Below, in pieces: positions 9,120 through 16,933 of a stretch of DNA of 64,000 bases. Below the pieces are notes generated by a model. The model saw only the letters and a program-made list of their open reading frames with translations, searched no databases and was not told the origin of the DNA. The DNA lies in contig NZ_CP081299.1 of assembly GCF_019711195.1 (NCBI RefSeq), forward strand, positions 992,001 to 1,056,000, read 5' to 3'. The stretch's first letter is position 1; the number at the start of each line of letters is the position of its first letter. The position numbers and the translations under genes were made by a program. Source of the DNA: Dyadobacter sp. NIV53 (GTDB taxonomy: Bacteria > Bacteroidota > Bacteroidia > Cytophagales > Spirosomataceae).

Positions 9120-11354
9120 ATGAAAAGAAAAGTATGGATTGCCGGAACGCTGGTTTTGTCAATGCTGATTGTTACCTGCCAGGTAGCAAAGCAAAACAGC
9201 AAGGGCCAGATCCTGAGTACAACGCCCGCATCAGTAGATTCAGTACCGCTTTTTACCGCCGATCCGTCCCCGCAACATCTGACACCCGAGCAAAGTTTAA
9301 AGTCATTCCGTCTACCCAAAGGCTACCATCTTGAACTCGTTGCGAGTGAACCGATGGTACGTGAACCGGTTGCCATTGCGTGGGATGGCGATGCCAGGAT
9401 GTATGTAGCCGAGATGAATACCTACATGCAGGACGTGGAAGGTACCGGCGAGCATGCCCAAAGCAGCAGGGTATTATTGCTCGAAGACACTGATAATGAC
9501 GGCAAAATGGACAAACGTTCTGTCTTTATTGACAGTCTGCTTTTACCCCGGATGATCCTGTGTGTTGGCCATGAATTGCTGGTGAATGAAACGGATACTT
9601 ATGATATTTTCAGCTATAAAGATACCAATGGTGATGGAAAAGCAGATGTAAAAAGGCCGGTTTATACCCCGGGCAAAAAGTCGCCGGGCAATCTGGAACA
9701 CCAGCGCAGCGGCCTGGACTGGAATGTTGACAACTGGATTTATATGACTGTTGACCCTGTTCGTTTTCGGTATACCAACGGCATTTTAAAGGCGGATTCT
9801 ATTCCCAGCGGTTCAGGCGGTCAATGGGGATTAACCCATGACAATTACGGCCGGCTTTATTTTTCTTCGGCCGGCGGTGAAGTACCGGCCATGGGTTTTC
9901 AGATCAATCCTATATATGGAAGAATGGATTTTAAGGATCAGTACACGGAGGAGTTTAACCGGGTTTGGCCCATTATAAAAACGCCAGATGTAGAAGGAGG
10001 CCTAAAAAGACTAACGGCTGATACAACACTCAATCATTTTACGGCAATTTGCGGCCAGGTTATTTTCCGCGGAGACCGGCTGCCAGCTGATCTTTCGGGT
10101 GATTTGCTGATCAGTGAACCGGTTGGCAGGTTAATCCGCCGTGCAAAAGTGACCAACATAGACGGAAAAATAACGCTCGAAAATGCCTACCAGAAAGAAG
10201 AATTCATTGCTTCCAAGGATATGAATTTCCGGACTGTTAATATGTACACCGGTCCGGATGGCTGTCTTTATCTGGTTGATATGAACCGCGGGATTATCCA
10301 GGAGGGAAACTGGACGGGGCCGAATAGTTATCTTAGGCCGCAGATCAAACGTCTGGGGCTGGACAAGAATATCCAGCACGGGCGTATATACAGGTTGGTG
10401 TATGATGGAATGAAACCCGGCCCAAAACCACATTTACTGACTGAACCGGCCGACAAACTGGTTACTTATCTGGCTCATCCCAATGGCTGGTGGCGGGATA
10501 ATGCACAAAAAGAGCTGATTATAAGAAATGACAAATCAGTAATTCCGGCGCTGAAATTAATTGCGGCCGGCCAGGATAACAAATGGATCAAATCACCATC
10601 TCCCCTCGCCCGCCTGCATGCACTCTGGACGCTGGAAGGTTTGAACGCACTCGAAAAAGCAACCATTTTAACCGCATTGAAAGACACAGATCCGGAAGTA
10701 AAGCGCGCGGCGATCAGGTTAAGCGAACCTTTTTTACTACGCTCCGACGAAGAGATTTTGGCAGGATTATCCAATCTGAAAAGCGATAAAAGCAGTGATG
10801 TCCGCATGCAGCTTGTCCTGTCATTGTCTTACGGAAAATCGGCTCCGGCGAAATCACTTACGAAGGAGATCCTGGCCGCATCAGCCGGAAATGAAGCCAT
10901 AACCCGTGCCCAGACAAGTATTGATAAAAATGAAGATGTGAAAAAATTTGGCCAGCGTTTGGGCAGATTAAATGAGGCAGATAGGAATATGGTTTTAAAT
11001 GGAGCGGTTATTTACAAGTCGCTTTGCATTTCCTGTCATGGTGCCGACGGAAAAGGATTAACGAGCCAGGCTGCCCCACCGCTGGTAGGTTCAAAACGAC
11101 TGGGAAGAAATACAGATGCCGGAGTCCGGATTTTATTACACGGACTTACCGGCCCGGTAGACGGACAAACCTACGCCAGTGACATGCCCGCCATGGCCGA
11201 TAACGACGACAAATGGATAGCATCTGTATTGAGTTATGTAAGAAATGAGTTCACCCAGGCACCTCCTATCCAGCCGGCAGATGTGAAAACCATCAGAGAG
11301 CAAACCGCAGGACGTACCAAACCATGGACCTTGGAAGAATTATCGCCGAAATAG
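9120..11354 (+). CDS. PVC-type membrane-bound dehydrogenase with HEAT region and C-terminal cytochrome c
   Basis: From the ATG at 9120 the product has 744 residues and begins with a lipoprotein-type signal (LSMLIVTC), so it is probably lipid-anchored facing the periplasm. Residues 60-450 form a six-bladed propeller like the PVC-type membrane-bound dehydrogenase domain (GYHLELVASEPMV, WGLTHDNYGRLYFS, MNFRTVNMYTGPDG). A helical HEAT-like stretch follows at about 450-590, and a cytochrome c module carries the haem motif CISCH near residue 635-639. Such proteins are predicted to oxidise sugars or alcohols and pass electrons to the chain; the substrate is not known. A TTG at 9105 is an alternative start. 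A hairpin follows the gene. Confidence 0.85.
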   Translation: MKRKVWIAGTLVLSMLIVTCQVAKQNSKGQILSTTPASVDSVPLFTADPSPQHLTPEQSLKSFRLPKGYHLELVASEPMVREPVAIAWDGDARMYVAEMNTYMQDVEGTGEHAQSSRVLLLEDTDNDGKMDKRSVFIDSLLLPRMILCVGHELLVNETDTYDIFSYKDTNGDGKADVKRPVYTPGKKSPGNLEHQRSGLDWNVDNWIYMTVDPVRFRYTNGILKADSIPSGSGGQWGLTHDNYGRLYFSSAGGEVPAMGFQINPIYGRMDFKDQYTEEFNRVWPIIKTPDVEGGLKRLTADTTLNHFTAICGQVIFRGDRLPADLSGDLLISEPVGRLIRRAKVTNIDGKITLENAYQKEEFIASKDMNFRTVNMYTGPDGCLYLVDMNRGIIQEGNWTGPNSYLRPQIKRLGLDKNIQHGRIYRLVYDGMKPGPKPHLLTEPADKLVTYLAHPNGWWRDNAQKELIIRNDKSVIPALKLIAAGQDNKWIKSPSPLARLHALWTLEGLNALEKATILTALKDTDPEVKRAAIRLSEPFLLRSDEEILAGLSNLKSDKSSDVRMQLVLSLSYGKSAPAKSLTKEILAASAGNEAITRAQTSIDKNEDVKKFGQRLGRLNEADRNMVLNGAVIYKSLCISCHGADGKGLTSQAAPPLVGSKRLGRNTDAGVRILLHGLTGPVDGQTYASDMPAMADNDDKWIASVLSYVRNEFTQAPPIQPADVKTIREQTAGRTKPWTLEELSPK

Positions 11355-11380
11355 GTAAAAAAAGGAATCGTATTTATGTG

Positions 11381-11414
11381 CTCATACATTTGATTGATAA
11401 AAGGAATGTATGAG
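11381..11414 (+). terminator. Hairpin after the dehydrogenase gene
   Basis: CTCATACATT (11381-11390) is matched by AATGTATGAG (11405-11414), a 10-bp stem with a 14-base loop, 27 bp after the stop at 11354. No long T run follows, so termination would be modest. Confidence 0.45.
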
Positions 11415-11443
11415 TATATTGTGATTTCAAAGAATCAATCTTT

Positions 11444-11860
11444 ATGACCGAACTTTCCTTTGACTATTGGAACAAACTGGCAGGCCAGTTAATCGTAATC
11501 AGCTCGTTACTGGCAGGTTTTTCACTTTCCGTGATCATTCCTTTAATATAGAGTAAATTTGAAAACAGTATAATACCCTATATCTTCAGAGCCATCATCA
11601 TTGCAACGGCCTCCTTTCTCGTGTCCATTTTTGCCATGACAAAAATCCTGATGATGACCACTCCGGGTTTTCCATTTAAGGTAACTGGAGACGACTTAGT
11701 ATTCCCAAGAATTGTCGGGCTTGTTTCGTTTGTAACCGGAATTTTGTCAATTATTTCAATCCTGTTTTTATCCGGCTGGCATAAATCAAAAAGTATAAAA
11801 CGATTTTCGATTGTGGTAGCAATAGTGACTTTGGTGTTGATCCTTTTGATGACTTCATGA
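11444..11860 (+). pseudogene. Four-helix membrane protein interrupted by an in-frame TAG
   Basis: Reading from ATG 11444 gives MTELSFDYWNKLAGQ and then a hydrophobic stretch. An in-frame TAG at 11549-11551 interrupts it after 35 codons. The same frame continues at once as SKFENSIIPYIFRA and stays open to the stop at 11860, with three more membrane segments (IIIATASFLVSIFAM, GLVSFVTGILSIISILFL, FSIVVAIVTLVLILL). Removing the stop gives one 138-residue, four-helix membrane protein of unknown function. The nonsense change may be a real mutation or a base-call error; translation could restart at ATG 11621. It is the first gene of the accessory region. Confidence 0.6.
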
Positions 11861-11888
11861 GGGAAGATATTGAGATGGATTAACTTAG

Positions 11889-11932
11889 AATTGTAGGAAC
11901 TTACGAAACGTGTGTTAATTAATATGTAAGCA
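11889..11932. repeat. TTGTAGGAAC hairpin element, copy 1
   Basis: A 40-45-bp element starting TTGTAGGAAC at 11891. It closely matches 12196-12239 over GTAGGAAC, ACGAAA, GTG and AATTAA. It sits just after the interrupted membrane-protein gene. The inner arms are less complementary than in copy 2. Confidence 0.5.
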
Positions 11933-12195
11933 GTAAGGCAATGACGACAACCGGTTAGGACAATATGACAAAAAACATCAAAGATATCAAAAGCCATTTG
12001 GCTAGTATTGAATAAGAAAGATGCGCATTTTGTATTGTTTTTTCAATAAACACGGACAATTATTAGTTGCGCGTTTTGTAATGTTTCCAGTAATTGTCAA
12101 GAAAGAAAATAGAAAAAATTTGCATATACAATTGATTTACAACAACTTAAAATCATTTAAATTGAAATGCAGGAATATTGGAGCCAATTGACTAA

Positions 12196-12239
12196 ACTTG
12201 TAGGAACGCACGAAAAGTGCGTCAATTAACAAGTTGTGT
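12196..12239. repeat. TTGTAGGAAC hairpin element, copy 2, at a cassette-like junction
   Basis: The element reads AACTTGTAGGAACGCAC, then GAAAA, then GTGCGTCAATTAACAAGTT. The inner arms CGCAC/GTGCG and the outer arms AACTTGT/ACAAGTT pair, so it can fold as a two-part hairpin. It ends in GTTGTGTGCTAT (12234-12245), the same 12 bases that close the palindrome at 13424-13575. This marks it as a likely boundary of the next gene unit. Confidence 0.6.
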
Positions 12240-12271
12240 GCTATTATAGAACGACACACCCAAAACAAATA

Positions 12272-12859
12272 ATGGGATTATTTGACAAAATATTAAGACG
12301 AAATACAAGCCCTAAAAATGAAGACGAAAATTTGCCTTTATTTTGGGAAGACAACTATTGTCAAATTGAAATTATTCCAAGAAAAAATATTGAGCAAATT
12401 GAAAAATCAATTAAGCAAATTGACGAGTTCATAGAAAAGACGAGAACCGAATATGGGTTTACAGATATTTTTATGAGAGAAGGTTTGCTGTTTCCAACCA
12501 TAAATGAAGAATTTAGAACTGATTACTTTGAGAAATTACTTACTGAAAAGGGTTTTGAAAAAGCAATGAAAATTCGTTACGATGGATATACAATAATTGA
12601 CTGCTCAAAAACTACTTCAAACGCATTTAGTTTGCCTTGTTTCAATTTCTTTTATGACTGCAATGACGTGTTTATAAATAATATTTGGATTTCAACTTCT
12701 CTTATTACTTCAAATGACCATTTCACTAAAATTTTAGAAGCACTTTACGAATTAGGCGAAACTTGCGAATTGGTATTAATTGATTGGAACAGTTCGGAAC
12801 TAATTGACCTAACTGACAGAAATCAAGTAAAACAGTATTTAATGAGCTATTGGAAATAA
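12272..12859 (+). CDS. Unknown cytoplasmic protein, KptA neighbour
   Basis: From ATG 12272 the product has 195 residues (MGLFDKILRR). The frame is open to a GTG at 12236, but that would start inside the boundary hairpin, so the ATG is better. It has no signal or membrane segment. A charged helical region near residues 30-60 is followed by a mixed region rich in Phe, Asn and Cys (FSLPCFNFFYDCNDVF) and a C-terminal WNSSELIDL. I do not recognise the family. The stop lies one base before the kptA ATG, so the two are very probably cotranscribed and may work together. Base composition is clearly AT-richer than the flanking chromosome, as in the other genes of this region. Confidence 0.75.
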   Translation: MGLFDKILRRNTSPKNEDENLPLFWEDNYCQIEIIPRKNIEQIEKSIKQIDEFIEKTRTEYGFTDIFMREGLLFPTINEEFRTDYFEKLLTEKGFEKAMKIRYDGYTIIDCSKTTSNAFSLPCFNFFYDCNDVFINNIWISTSLITSNDHFTKILEALYELGETCELVLIDWNSSELIDLTDRNQVKQYLMSYWK

Positions 12860-12860
12860 T

Positions 12861-13415
12861 ATGACAAGCGATAAGCAACTGACACATATAAGCAAGTTTT
12901 TAAGTTTGGTATTGCGACACCAACCTGAAACAATTGATATTCAACTTGACCAAAATGGTTGGACTGACATTAAAGAATTAATTGGAAAAGCAAATGACAA
13001 TGGGATAAAGTTCGACAGAGAAACACTTAATCGAATTGTTGCGACAAATTCAAAGAAAAGATTTGCTTTTAATGAAACGCTTGACAAAATAAGAGCAAGT
13101 CAAGGACATTCAATAGAAATAGAATTAGGCTATACAAACCAAAAACCACCCAAAATTCTATATCACGGTACAAGCGAAACATCAGTTCATTCAATAAATG
13201 AAGCAGGACTTGAAAAACGAAGCAGACAACACGTTCATTTGAGTAGCGACATTGAAACAGCAGTTAAGGTTGGACAAAGACACGGAAAACCTTTTGTATT
13301 TAAAATACTTGCGGAACAGATGTATAATGACAATTTCCAGTTTTTCATTTCAGACAATGGTGTTTGGTTGACTGACAATGTGCCGACAAAATACTTAAAA
13401 CAAAATGACGAATAA
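12861..13415 (+). CDS. kptA: RNA 2'-phosphotransferase, Tpt1/KptA family
   Basis: The 184-residue product carries the conserved Tpt1/KptA features: SKFLSLVLRHQPE with the Arg19-His20 pair, NSKKRF with Arg67, LYHGT at about 100-104, and RQHVHLS with Arg122. These match the Arg-His-Arg-Arg catalytic set of the family, and the length is normal. The enzyme transfers an internal RNA 2'-phosphate to NAD+, giving ADP-ribose 1'',2''-cyclic phosphate. In bacteria its natural role is unclear because the fungal-type tRNA splicing it serves in yeast is absent. It sits in a cassette-like unit with an unknown partner gene (12272-12859) and is followed by a 150-bp palindrome. Confidence 0.93.
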   Translation: MTSDKQLTHISKFLSLVLRHQPETIDIQLDQNGWTDIKELIGKANDNGIKFDRETLNRIVATNSKKRFAFNETLDKIRASQGHSIEIELGYTNQKPPKILYHGTSETSVHSINEAGLEKRSRQHVHLSSDIETAVKVGQRHGKPFVFKILAEQMYNDNFQFFISDNGVWLTDNVPTKYLKQNDE

Positions 13416-13423
13416 AAATAACA

Positions 13424-13575
13424 TCAGCTAACAATGGTTTTGCAATAGTGGGGCGAAACTGCAAAGTTCAACGGTATTTCTTCGATTGAGCCGCCGGGCA
13501 GCCCCGTTTTGTACAAAATTGAAGATTTGTGCTTCGATTGCCCCACCATCGCAAAGCCACGAAACGTTGTGTGCT
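13424..13575 (+). repeat. attC-like palindrome after kptA
   Basis: A 152-bp imperfect inverted repeat with a long, less structured centre. The left arm runs TAACAATGGTTTTGCAATAG then TGGGGC (13429-13454). The right arm runs GCCCCACCATCGCAAAGCCA (13539 onward) and ends ACGTTGTGTGCT. The arms pair largely through Watson-Crick and G-T pairs. It starts 9 bp after the kptA stop and ends close to the next gene. Its last ten bases, GTTGTGTGCT at 13566-13575, are the exact reverse complement of the start of the next palindrome (14159-14168). Confidence 0.75.
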
Positions 13576-13602
13576 ATGTTTGACAGACCCTAACTTTGAA
13601 CG

Positions 13603-13737
13603 ATGTTTATAATCATAATTTTATTATTGCTTTTAGGTCTGTTGACAGGTTTAGTCTATTTGACACTGTTTATTTTGACTTTTGCTTTTACTAAACTAAC
13701 AGAAAAACCAGCTTTGACAATTGAGAAAAAAGGAACT
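13603..13737 (+). CDS. 44-residue single-pass membrane peptide
   Basis: ATG 13603 opens a 44-codon frame, MFIIILLLLLGLLTGLVYLT, continuing LFILTFAFTKLTEK and ending IEKKGT. It is almost entirely one membrane helix with a short charged tail. Its end overlaps the start of the next gene by 17 bases, suggesting translational coupling. I do not recognise it. The low complexity means it could be spurious, but the overlap and position between palindromes favour a real small gene. Confidence 0.5.
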
Positions 13738-14143
13738 TAAAAAAATATTTTTAATAAGCTCTTTGATAATTGCAGGTATTACTGCTTATGTTTTTTTATT
13801 CACTTCACCTTCGACAAATTACAAGACTGCATTTATTGCGACAGAAAAAGACCATTTCATTTTAACAGTAAAAGGTAGACGACTTTTAATGGTTCACGAC
13901 CCAGTTTCATTGTTCTTACGGAAAACTTATGAAGACAGTACAAATTATATTATTCCAAGAAAGCAAGGTGTCATCAAAGGCGAAGAATTACCGACCAACC
14001 CAGGTTATTACAAGTCTGTTGGGACAATAAACATTCATGACAATCAAGTTGAAATTAATTTATCAATAGACAACTATGACGATAAAAAATTAGACTCAGA
14101 TAGTTGGAATGGAAAATACAAATTGGTTTGGCGTGACAGATAA
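13721..14143 (+). CDS. Small membrane-anchored protein of unknown function
   Basis: 140 residues from a TTG at 13721: MRKKELKKIFLISSLIIAGI, then AYVFLF. A positively charged start and one N-terminal membrane helix are followed by an extracytoplasmic domain rich in beta-type sequence (HFILTVKGRRLLMVHD, VGTINIHDNQVEINLSIDNY). The next Met in frame is inside the domain, so TTG is the most likely start, overlapping the 44-residue peptide upstream. No known domain is recognised. Composition is AT-rich, as in its neighbours. The gene is bracketed by palindromes at 13424-13575 and 14158-14309 whose facing ends are complementary. Confidence 0.7.
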   Translation: MRKKELKKIFLISSLIIAGITAYVFLFTSPSTNYKTAFIATEKDHFILTVKGRRLLMVHDPVSLFLRKTYEDSTNYIIPRKQGVIKGEELPTNPGYYKSVGTINIHDNQVEINLSIDNYDDKKLDSDSWNGKYKLVWRDR

Positions 14144-14157
14144 ACGTGTAGAACAAA

Positions 14158-14309
14158 CAGCACACAACATGGGTTCGGCGTTATAGGGGCTGAACCGGGT
14201 CGCCGGTGCGAAATAAATCCTTAACTTTAGTTTTTCAATTGGGCTTTTGGTTGTAGTTGGGCGGAAGGAATCCTATTTCCCCTACAACGCCAAGCCCTAA
14301 ACCGTCAGG
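14158..14309 (+). repeat. attC-like palindrome, distal edge interrupted by the IS element
   Basis: Starts AGCACACAACATGGGTTCGG. The left arm, through the TTATAGGGG beginning at 14181, pairs with the right arm CCCCTACAACGCCAAGCCC near 14278-14296. The centre includes a small hairpin, CCGGGTCGCCGG. Bases 14181-14209 are identical, over 29 bp, to 16860-16888 in another element. The distal edge runs directly into the left inverted repeat of the IS element. The sequence after the right IS end (GACGTTAGCG, about 16049-16058) could be the displaced end of this palindrome. Confidence 0.75.
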
Positions 14310-16046
14310 CTGTGAAAAAACTAGCTTCGCTTAAAAAAATCACCCGAAGAACCGTTATTCCTGCTCATTTCCTGGCCTGTGCACGGTGCGGTTTTTAAGC
14401 AGCAAATGCCAGGCTATAAAATTTGAAGTGCTCTAAAAGGTTTATTATGTGGCGATTTTGATAAAACATGGCCCCCTTGGGATAGACCGGTTTCCAATGA
14501 TTGAGCTTTTGCATGATTTCTTCAAATTTCAGGATATTCAATAACCTTTTCAGGTTGTAAACCGTCATCACCAGGGCCATTTCTCCATTGACTTTCTCTA
14601 AACCCCAGAAGGTTGGTATGGTTATAGCCCCATTGTCGTTTAATGGTCCCGAATATATGCTCGTTTATCTCTTGCCGTTTTCGGTAAAGTGCTTTTCCTG
14701 CCCGGTAATTCTGGGCGTTGGCTTCTACCGCTTCGGCATATTCGGAGCGTTCGATCTCGCGACTGCCATCCTGACGACCCGTGCACTGGTCGCGCACCGG
14801 GCAACTTCGGCACGCCGGGCTCCGGTATTTCTTGAATTGATAGCCCACATTCAACTCCCGTTTCTTTTGATGCCAGGTGCCCTTGGTCTTCAATAACTCA
14901 CCCTGTGGGCAGGTGTAGGTGTCCTGTACCGGATCGTAATGGAACTTGTCTACCAGGTAGTCCGGCTGGGTACCCGTACGATTGGTATTCACTAGTTCTG
15001 GTACGGAAACGATGGTCTCTATGCCCACTTTCTGGCAATTTTGCAGCTGCTTGCCGTTGTGATAACCCTTGTCGACCAGGATCGTCATAGCATCCGAACC
15101 GGTGGCATCCAGGGCCTGCTGCGCTATGTCGGTCAATGCGTTGCGGTCGTTGCGGTTGATCGTGTGCGTAGCCACTACCAGTTTGTGCTTAGCGTCAACT
15201 GCCGCTTGTTGGTTATAGCTTACTTCTACTACCTGCCCATGGATCAGAAGCGCCCGCGCATCTGCGTCGGTGGTACTGATCTGAGGCTCGATCGTTTCAG
15301 TAAGCTGCTTCTCCAAGGTCTCATACTTAATTCTGGCTGTCTTTAAACGCTCCATCTTTTCCCCGATATCGCTAACCTTTTCCGGTGATTGTTCTGCTGC
15401 ATCATTCTGATCCAGCTCTTTCAAATATTGTCTGGTTTTCTCTTCGATATAGGCCAGGTGGCGTTCTATTTTCTTTTGATTGTAGGTATGCTTTTTGCTG
15501 TTACTGGCTCTGAACTTCGTCCCATCAATGGCTACAACACTCCCTCCTATCAAATCCAGGTCTTTCAAAAAAGCCACAAACAGCCGAAAGGTGTTCTTCA
15601 AAGCAACAGGATTATCTTTCCGAAAGTCCGCTATGGTATGGTAGTTGGGTTGCAGCCTGCCAAGCAGCCAGTGCAGCTCTACGTTACGGATAGCTTCTTT
15701 TTCAAGCCTGCGGCTACTACGGATACCATTCAGATAACCGTAAAAGTATAACTTCAACAATATCTTTGGATTGAATGAAGGCCGTCCTTCGGCTTTGCTT
15801 TCAGCAATTTGGAATTTGAGCTCAACCAGTTCCAGCTTGTCTACAGAAGGCGTCTATAAAACGCACCGGATTGTCTTTTTCAATAAGCTCCTCCATACAG
15901 CCCAATACTAGCTGGTGCCGGTTAGCGGAAATTAATTCTGGCATATATCATTGATTATCAACAATCTAAAATACTCAAAATCAGCCTTCTTTCAAAGAAA
16001 GTTTATGTATATATTTGGTATTAATCAAACCGAAGTTTTTTCACAG
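14310..16046. mobile_element. Decayed IS1182-type insertion sequence
   Basis: Perfect 13-bp terminal inverted repeats bound it: CTGTGAAAAAACT at 14310-14322 and AGTTTTTTCACAG at 16034-16046. The length, about 1.74 kb with one transposase gene on the minus strand, fits the IS1182 family. The left edge could shift by a few bases because the host palindrome itself appears to contain CTGTGA here. I could not identify an unambiguous target-site duplication. The transposase has two frameshifts, so the copy is probably not autonomous. Confidence 0.8.
14395..15944 (-). pseudogene. IS1182-family transposase with two frameshifts
   Basis: The gene begins at ATG 15944 (MPELISANRHQLVLGCMEEL). It loses frame at about 15845, where one extra base turns RFIDAF-VDKLELVELKF into a stop. 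The intact middle (14522-15760, 412 residues) shows DDE-transposase features: FRKDN, VAIDGTKFRASNSK, ILVDKGYHNG, and a CRSCPVRDQCTG cysteine cluster near NEHIFGTIKRQWGY. A second extra base near 14600 moves the C-terminal 61 residues (MALVMTVYNLKRLLNILKF, ending at 14395) into another frame. With both bases removed it reads as one protein of about 515 residues. The neighbouring accessory genes do not depend on it. Confidence 0.85.
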
Positions 16047-16158
16047 ACTGACGTTAGCGTCAACCTTCGCAGACACCGTACAAAGATCAAACCACGAATT
16101 TTGAGAACAAATAAATGTTTCCCAATTAGGAAATTTATATCTTTGATCAAAATTGCTA

Positions 16159-16482
16159 ATGAAGCCAAACTTTGACATAGAATTATTGCCCGAAGCAATT
16201 GAGTTTTTAGAAACTATTGACGACAAAACGAGAGAAAAAATTTACTACAATATGAAGAAAGCTCAGTTTGTAAATGACAATGAACTTTTTAAAAAGTTGA
16301 ATGACTTTATTTGGGAATTTCGGACATTGTACAAGAGTAAGGCTTATAGGCTTTTTTCATTTTGGGACAAAATAGACGGCAAAGAAACATTGGTTGTAGC
16401 GACACATGGAATTTTGAAAAAGACGCAGAAAACGCCACTCAAGAAACTAAAAAAGCAGTGGAAACAAGAAATCAATATTTAA
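16159..16482 (+). CDS. higB: HigB/RelE-type toxin (Gp49-like)
   Basis: From ATG 16159 the product has 107 residues (MKPNFDIELLPEAIEFLETI). A TTG at 16153 is an alternative start. Features typical of the HigB/Gp49-like branch of the RelE superfamily are present: an N-terminal helix, the ELFKKLNDFIWEFRTLYKSK block, YRLFSFW, and a C-terminal helix with THGILKKTQKTP and basic residues. Such toxins cut mRNA on the ribosome. The toxin gene precedes its XRE antitoxin, as in hig loci, with 25 bp between them. The pair lies between the IS right end and a palindrome, like the cargo of a cassette. Confidence 0.87.
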   Translation: MKPNFDIELLPEAIEFLETIDDKTREKIYYNMKKAQFVNDNELFKKLNDFIWEFRTLYKSKAYRLFSFWDKIDGKETLVVATHGILKKTQKTPLKKLKKQWKQEINI

Positions 16483-16507
16483 ACAACAAGGCAAAAAATA
16501 AATAGTT

Positions 16508-16828
16508 ATGACAAATAAATTCAAAACTGTTTCGCTTGACAGAATGATTGACAAGCACATCGGCAAACTTGGAACAGAAAAAAGAGAAGTTTTTGAAAAT
16601 GAGCTAAGAATTGACCTGTTGGGACACGCAATTAAACAAGCAAGACAAGAACGCAATTTGACACAAGAACAATTGGGTGAACTCGTTGGCGTACAAAAAG
16701 CTCAAATCTCAAAAATTGAAAACAGCGTAAAAAATGCGAGGTTTGAAACCATTTTAAAAGTGTTTGACGCATTAGGAGCAAAAGTCAATTTTAACGTGGA
16801 ACTCAATCATAAAAAATTGGTGTACTGA
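16508..16828 (+). CDS. higA: HigA-type XRE antitoxin
   Basis: 106 residues with a C-terminal XRE helix-turn-helix (GHAIKQARQERNLTQEQLGE, then VGVQKAQISKIENS). The N-terminal region before it (DRMIDKHIGKLGTEKREVFE) is suited to toxin binding. It is expected to neutralise the HigB-like toxin encoded 25 bp upstream and to repress the shared promoter in the 16050-16158 region, where TTTATATCTTTGATC resembles a -7 box. Its stop is followed within about 12 bp by the next palindromic element. Confidence 0.88.
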   Translation: MTNKFKTVSLDRMIDKHIGKLGTEKREVFENELRIDLLGHAIKQARQERNLTQEQLGELVGVQKAQISKIENSVKNARFETILKVFDALGAKVNFNVELNHKKLVY

Positions 16829-16840
16829 CAACAAGGCTTC

Positions 16841-16933
16841 TGCCAACATGGGTTTGGCATTATAGGGGCTGAACCGGGTCGCCGGTGCATTCCCTGATTT
16901 CCCCTACAATGCCAAGCCGTAACCAGTAAGCCT
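16841..16933 (+). repeat. attC-like palindrome after higBA
   Basis: Compact relative of the element at 14158-14309. The left arm, from ATGGGTTTGGCATTATAGGG (16848 onward), pairs with CCCCTACAATGCCAAGCC (about 16901-16918). Bases 16860-16888 are identical to 14181-14209, but the centre is about 55 bp shorter. Variable centres with conserved arms are typical of attC sites. It starts 13 bp after the higA stop, and the next frame opens at its right end. Confidence 0.75.

Noticed and set aside
14310..16046. The IS transposase as the mover of the cassette-like genes
   Set aside because: The IS has its own inverted repeats that do not flank the other genes, and its transposase is frameshifted.
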